Program-made: the position numbers and the translations under genes | Notes under the pieces: model-generated | Databases searched by the model: none | What the model was told of the DNA's origin: nothing | The model's input: the letters and a program-made list of their open reading frames with translations, nothing else | From: Desulfatibacillum sp. | GTDB lineage: Bacteria; Desulfobacterota; Desulfobacteria; Desulfobacterales; Desulfatibacillaceae | NCBI GenBank assembly: GCA_016342355.1 | Contig: JAEINP010000018.1 | Location: 21,609 to 85,608 of the forward strand | DNA: 64,000 nt | Direction: 5' to 3' | Shown: positions 63,368-64,000 of the stretch, piece by piece | How the letters are laid out: the number at the start of each line of letters is the position of its first letter | Numbering within the stretch: the first letter of the stretch is position 1

Positions 63368-64000
63368 TTAGCTCCAATGCTCTTTTTCATAAACACTTTG
63401 TTCTTCACGGTTTAATGGCTGAGAAGAGCAACCGGAGCGAATAAAAAAATCTTCTTTGCCTTCAAATCTGACAAAAATAGGCCGACTACTTTCGGATACC
63501 GAAATACGGCAAATCTTTTTCCCGTCATATTCAGGGAAGTTAATTTTTATATGGGAACTGAATTCTTTTCCAATATATTTTTTTATAATTTCAACCACTT
63601 GCAGTTCAAATCCATCGATGTCCTGCTTTTTTAGAGTGCCTATATCATCACTAAGCCCCAAAGCATTTTGATTGTCATCAATGCCTATGAAAAGATTACC
63701 TCCGTTACTATTCAGAAAAGCTGAAATGGTTTTTGCAATCACATACTCCAATGTTTTATTCACTTTTTTCTGATGCAGATCATAACGTAGCGTGGATTTG
63801 AATTCCACAAATTCACTTTCCCCGCCAAATATCAGTTCCTCAATTTCCTCATTTGCAGGTTCGGTGCGTGTAAGTTCAATGCGAGATTTGAGATGAGTGA
63901 ATATTTTCTCAGCTCGGGCTCTTAAAAACTGTTGATAATCATCGGATTCAATACCATGGCCATTGATATCGATGAAATGGGAATTGAGAGCAGTATTGAT
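63368..64000 (-). CDS. AlbA_2 (Schlafen-type) domain protein, cut by window end
   Basis: Translating the - strand from base 64000 shows an open frame with no stop to 63368, so the gene starts beyond the window; the GTG at 63808 is internal. The visible 210 residues include a helical stretch (ALNSHFIDINGHGIESDDY, then FLRARAEKIFTHLKSRI) and an AlbA_2/Slfn domain (about 62-190) with VEFKSTLRYD, FLNSNGGNLFIGIDDN and ICRISVSESSRPIFV. The helical stretch recalls C-terminal segments of DUF262/DUF1524 (GmrSD-type) proteins. AlbA_2 domains occur in regulators and in phage-defence proteins. This short, AT-richer gene differs in base composition from its neighbours. Confidence 0.78.
   Translation of the reverse strand: MNTALNSHFIDINGHGIESDDYQQFLRARAEKIFTHLKSRIELTRTEPANEEIEELIFGGESEFVEFKSTLRYDLHQKKVNKTLEYVIAKTISAFLNSNGGNLFIGIDDNQNALGLSDDIGTLKKQDIDGFELQVVEIIKKYIGKEFSSHIKINFPEYDGKKICRISVSESSRPIFVRFEGKEDFFIRSGCSSQPLNREEQSVYEKEHWS

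Overview
The window looks like a chromosome segment from a Gram-negative bacterium of the Desulfobacterota (former Deltaproteobacteria), close to the Desulfatibacillum/Desulfobacteraceae type. This placement is inferred from gene order (lysS, lolCD, bamA, skp, lpxD, fabZ, lpxA, lpxI, Gfo/Idh oxidoreductase, lpxB, DUF374 acyltransferase, msbA), use of LpxI, moderately high GC, frequent GTG/TTG starts and several sigma-54 activators. No rRNA, tRNA, CRISPR array, insertion sequence or phage gene was seen.

Region 1 (1-14.6 kb) is a dense, mostly overlapping envelope-biogenesis operon on the + strand: the 3' end of lysS, lipoprotein release (lolC/E, lolD), outer-membrane protein assembly (bamA, skp), lipid A synthesis (lpxD, fabZ, lpxA, lpxI, lpxB), a DUF374 acyltransferase, the lipid A flippase msbA and a GT2 glycosyltransferase. 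Region 2 (14.6-20.1 kb) is the translation cluster infC-rpmI-rplT-pheS-pheT-merR. Here infC appears to start at a rare ATA codon, and strong hairpins sit in the intergenic gaps. Region 3 (20.2-30.6 kb) holds little-known envelope genes: a membrane protein with an embedded spermidine-synthase-like SAM domain, a tandem pair of paralogous polytopic proteins of unknown family, a secreted protein ending in a GSGGCF motif, and a nucleotidyltransferase-GT2 fusion.

Region 4 (30.6-45.8 kb, - strand) is the most unusual part. A TPR plus outer-membrane beta-barrel protein, a FecR-domain protein with a threonine-rich tail and a 4072-residue secreted multidomain protein are encoded head to tail. The giant protein has LamG, carboxypeptidase-regulatory-like, Big_5-like and three beta-helix/Ig modules, and ends in a GGCF-TM-basic C-terminus. 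The layout suggests an envelope export or surface-display system with its cargo. Divergent from it are a polytopic GT-C/PTPS-related-like protein with C-terminal TPRs and two GT2 glycosyltransferases (45.8-50.8 kb).

Region 5 (50.8-52.8 kb) is mostly non-coding and full of small palindromic and dispersed repeats around a DUF4079-like membrane protein. Region 6 (52.8-58.3 kb) has ribonuclease D, a CaCA-family cation exchanger, a metallo-beta-lactamase-fold hydrolase, a double SH3b protein, a PfkB kinase and a membrane-anchored TPR protein. Region 7 (58.7-63.1 kb, - strand) is regulatory: a GAF/AAA+/Fis NifA-like activator, a sensor kinase and an NtrC-type response regulator. The right edge cuts a gene carrying an AlbA_2 (Schlafen-type) domain.
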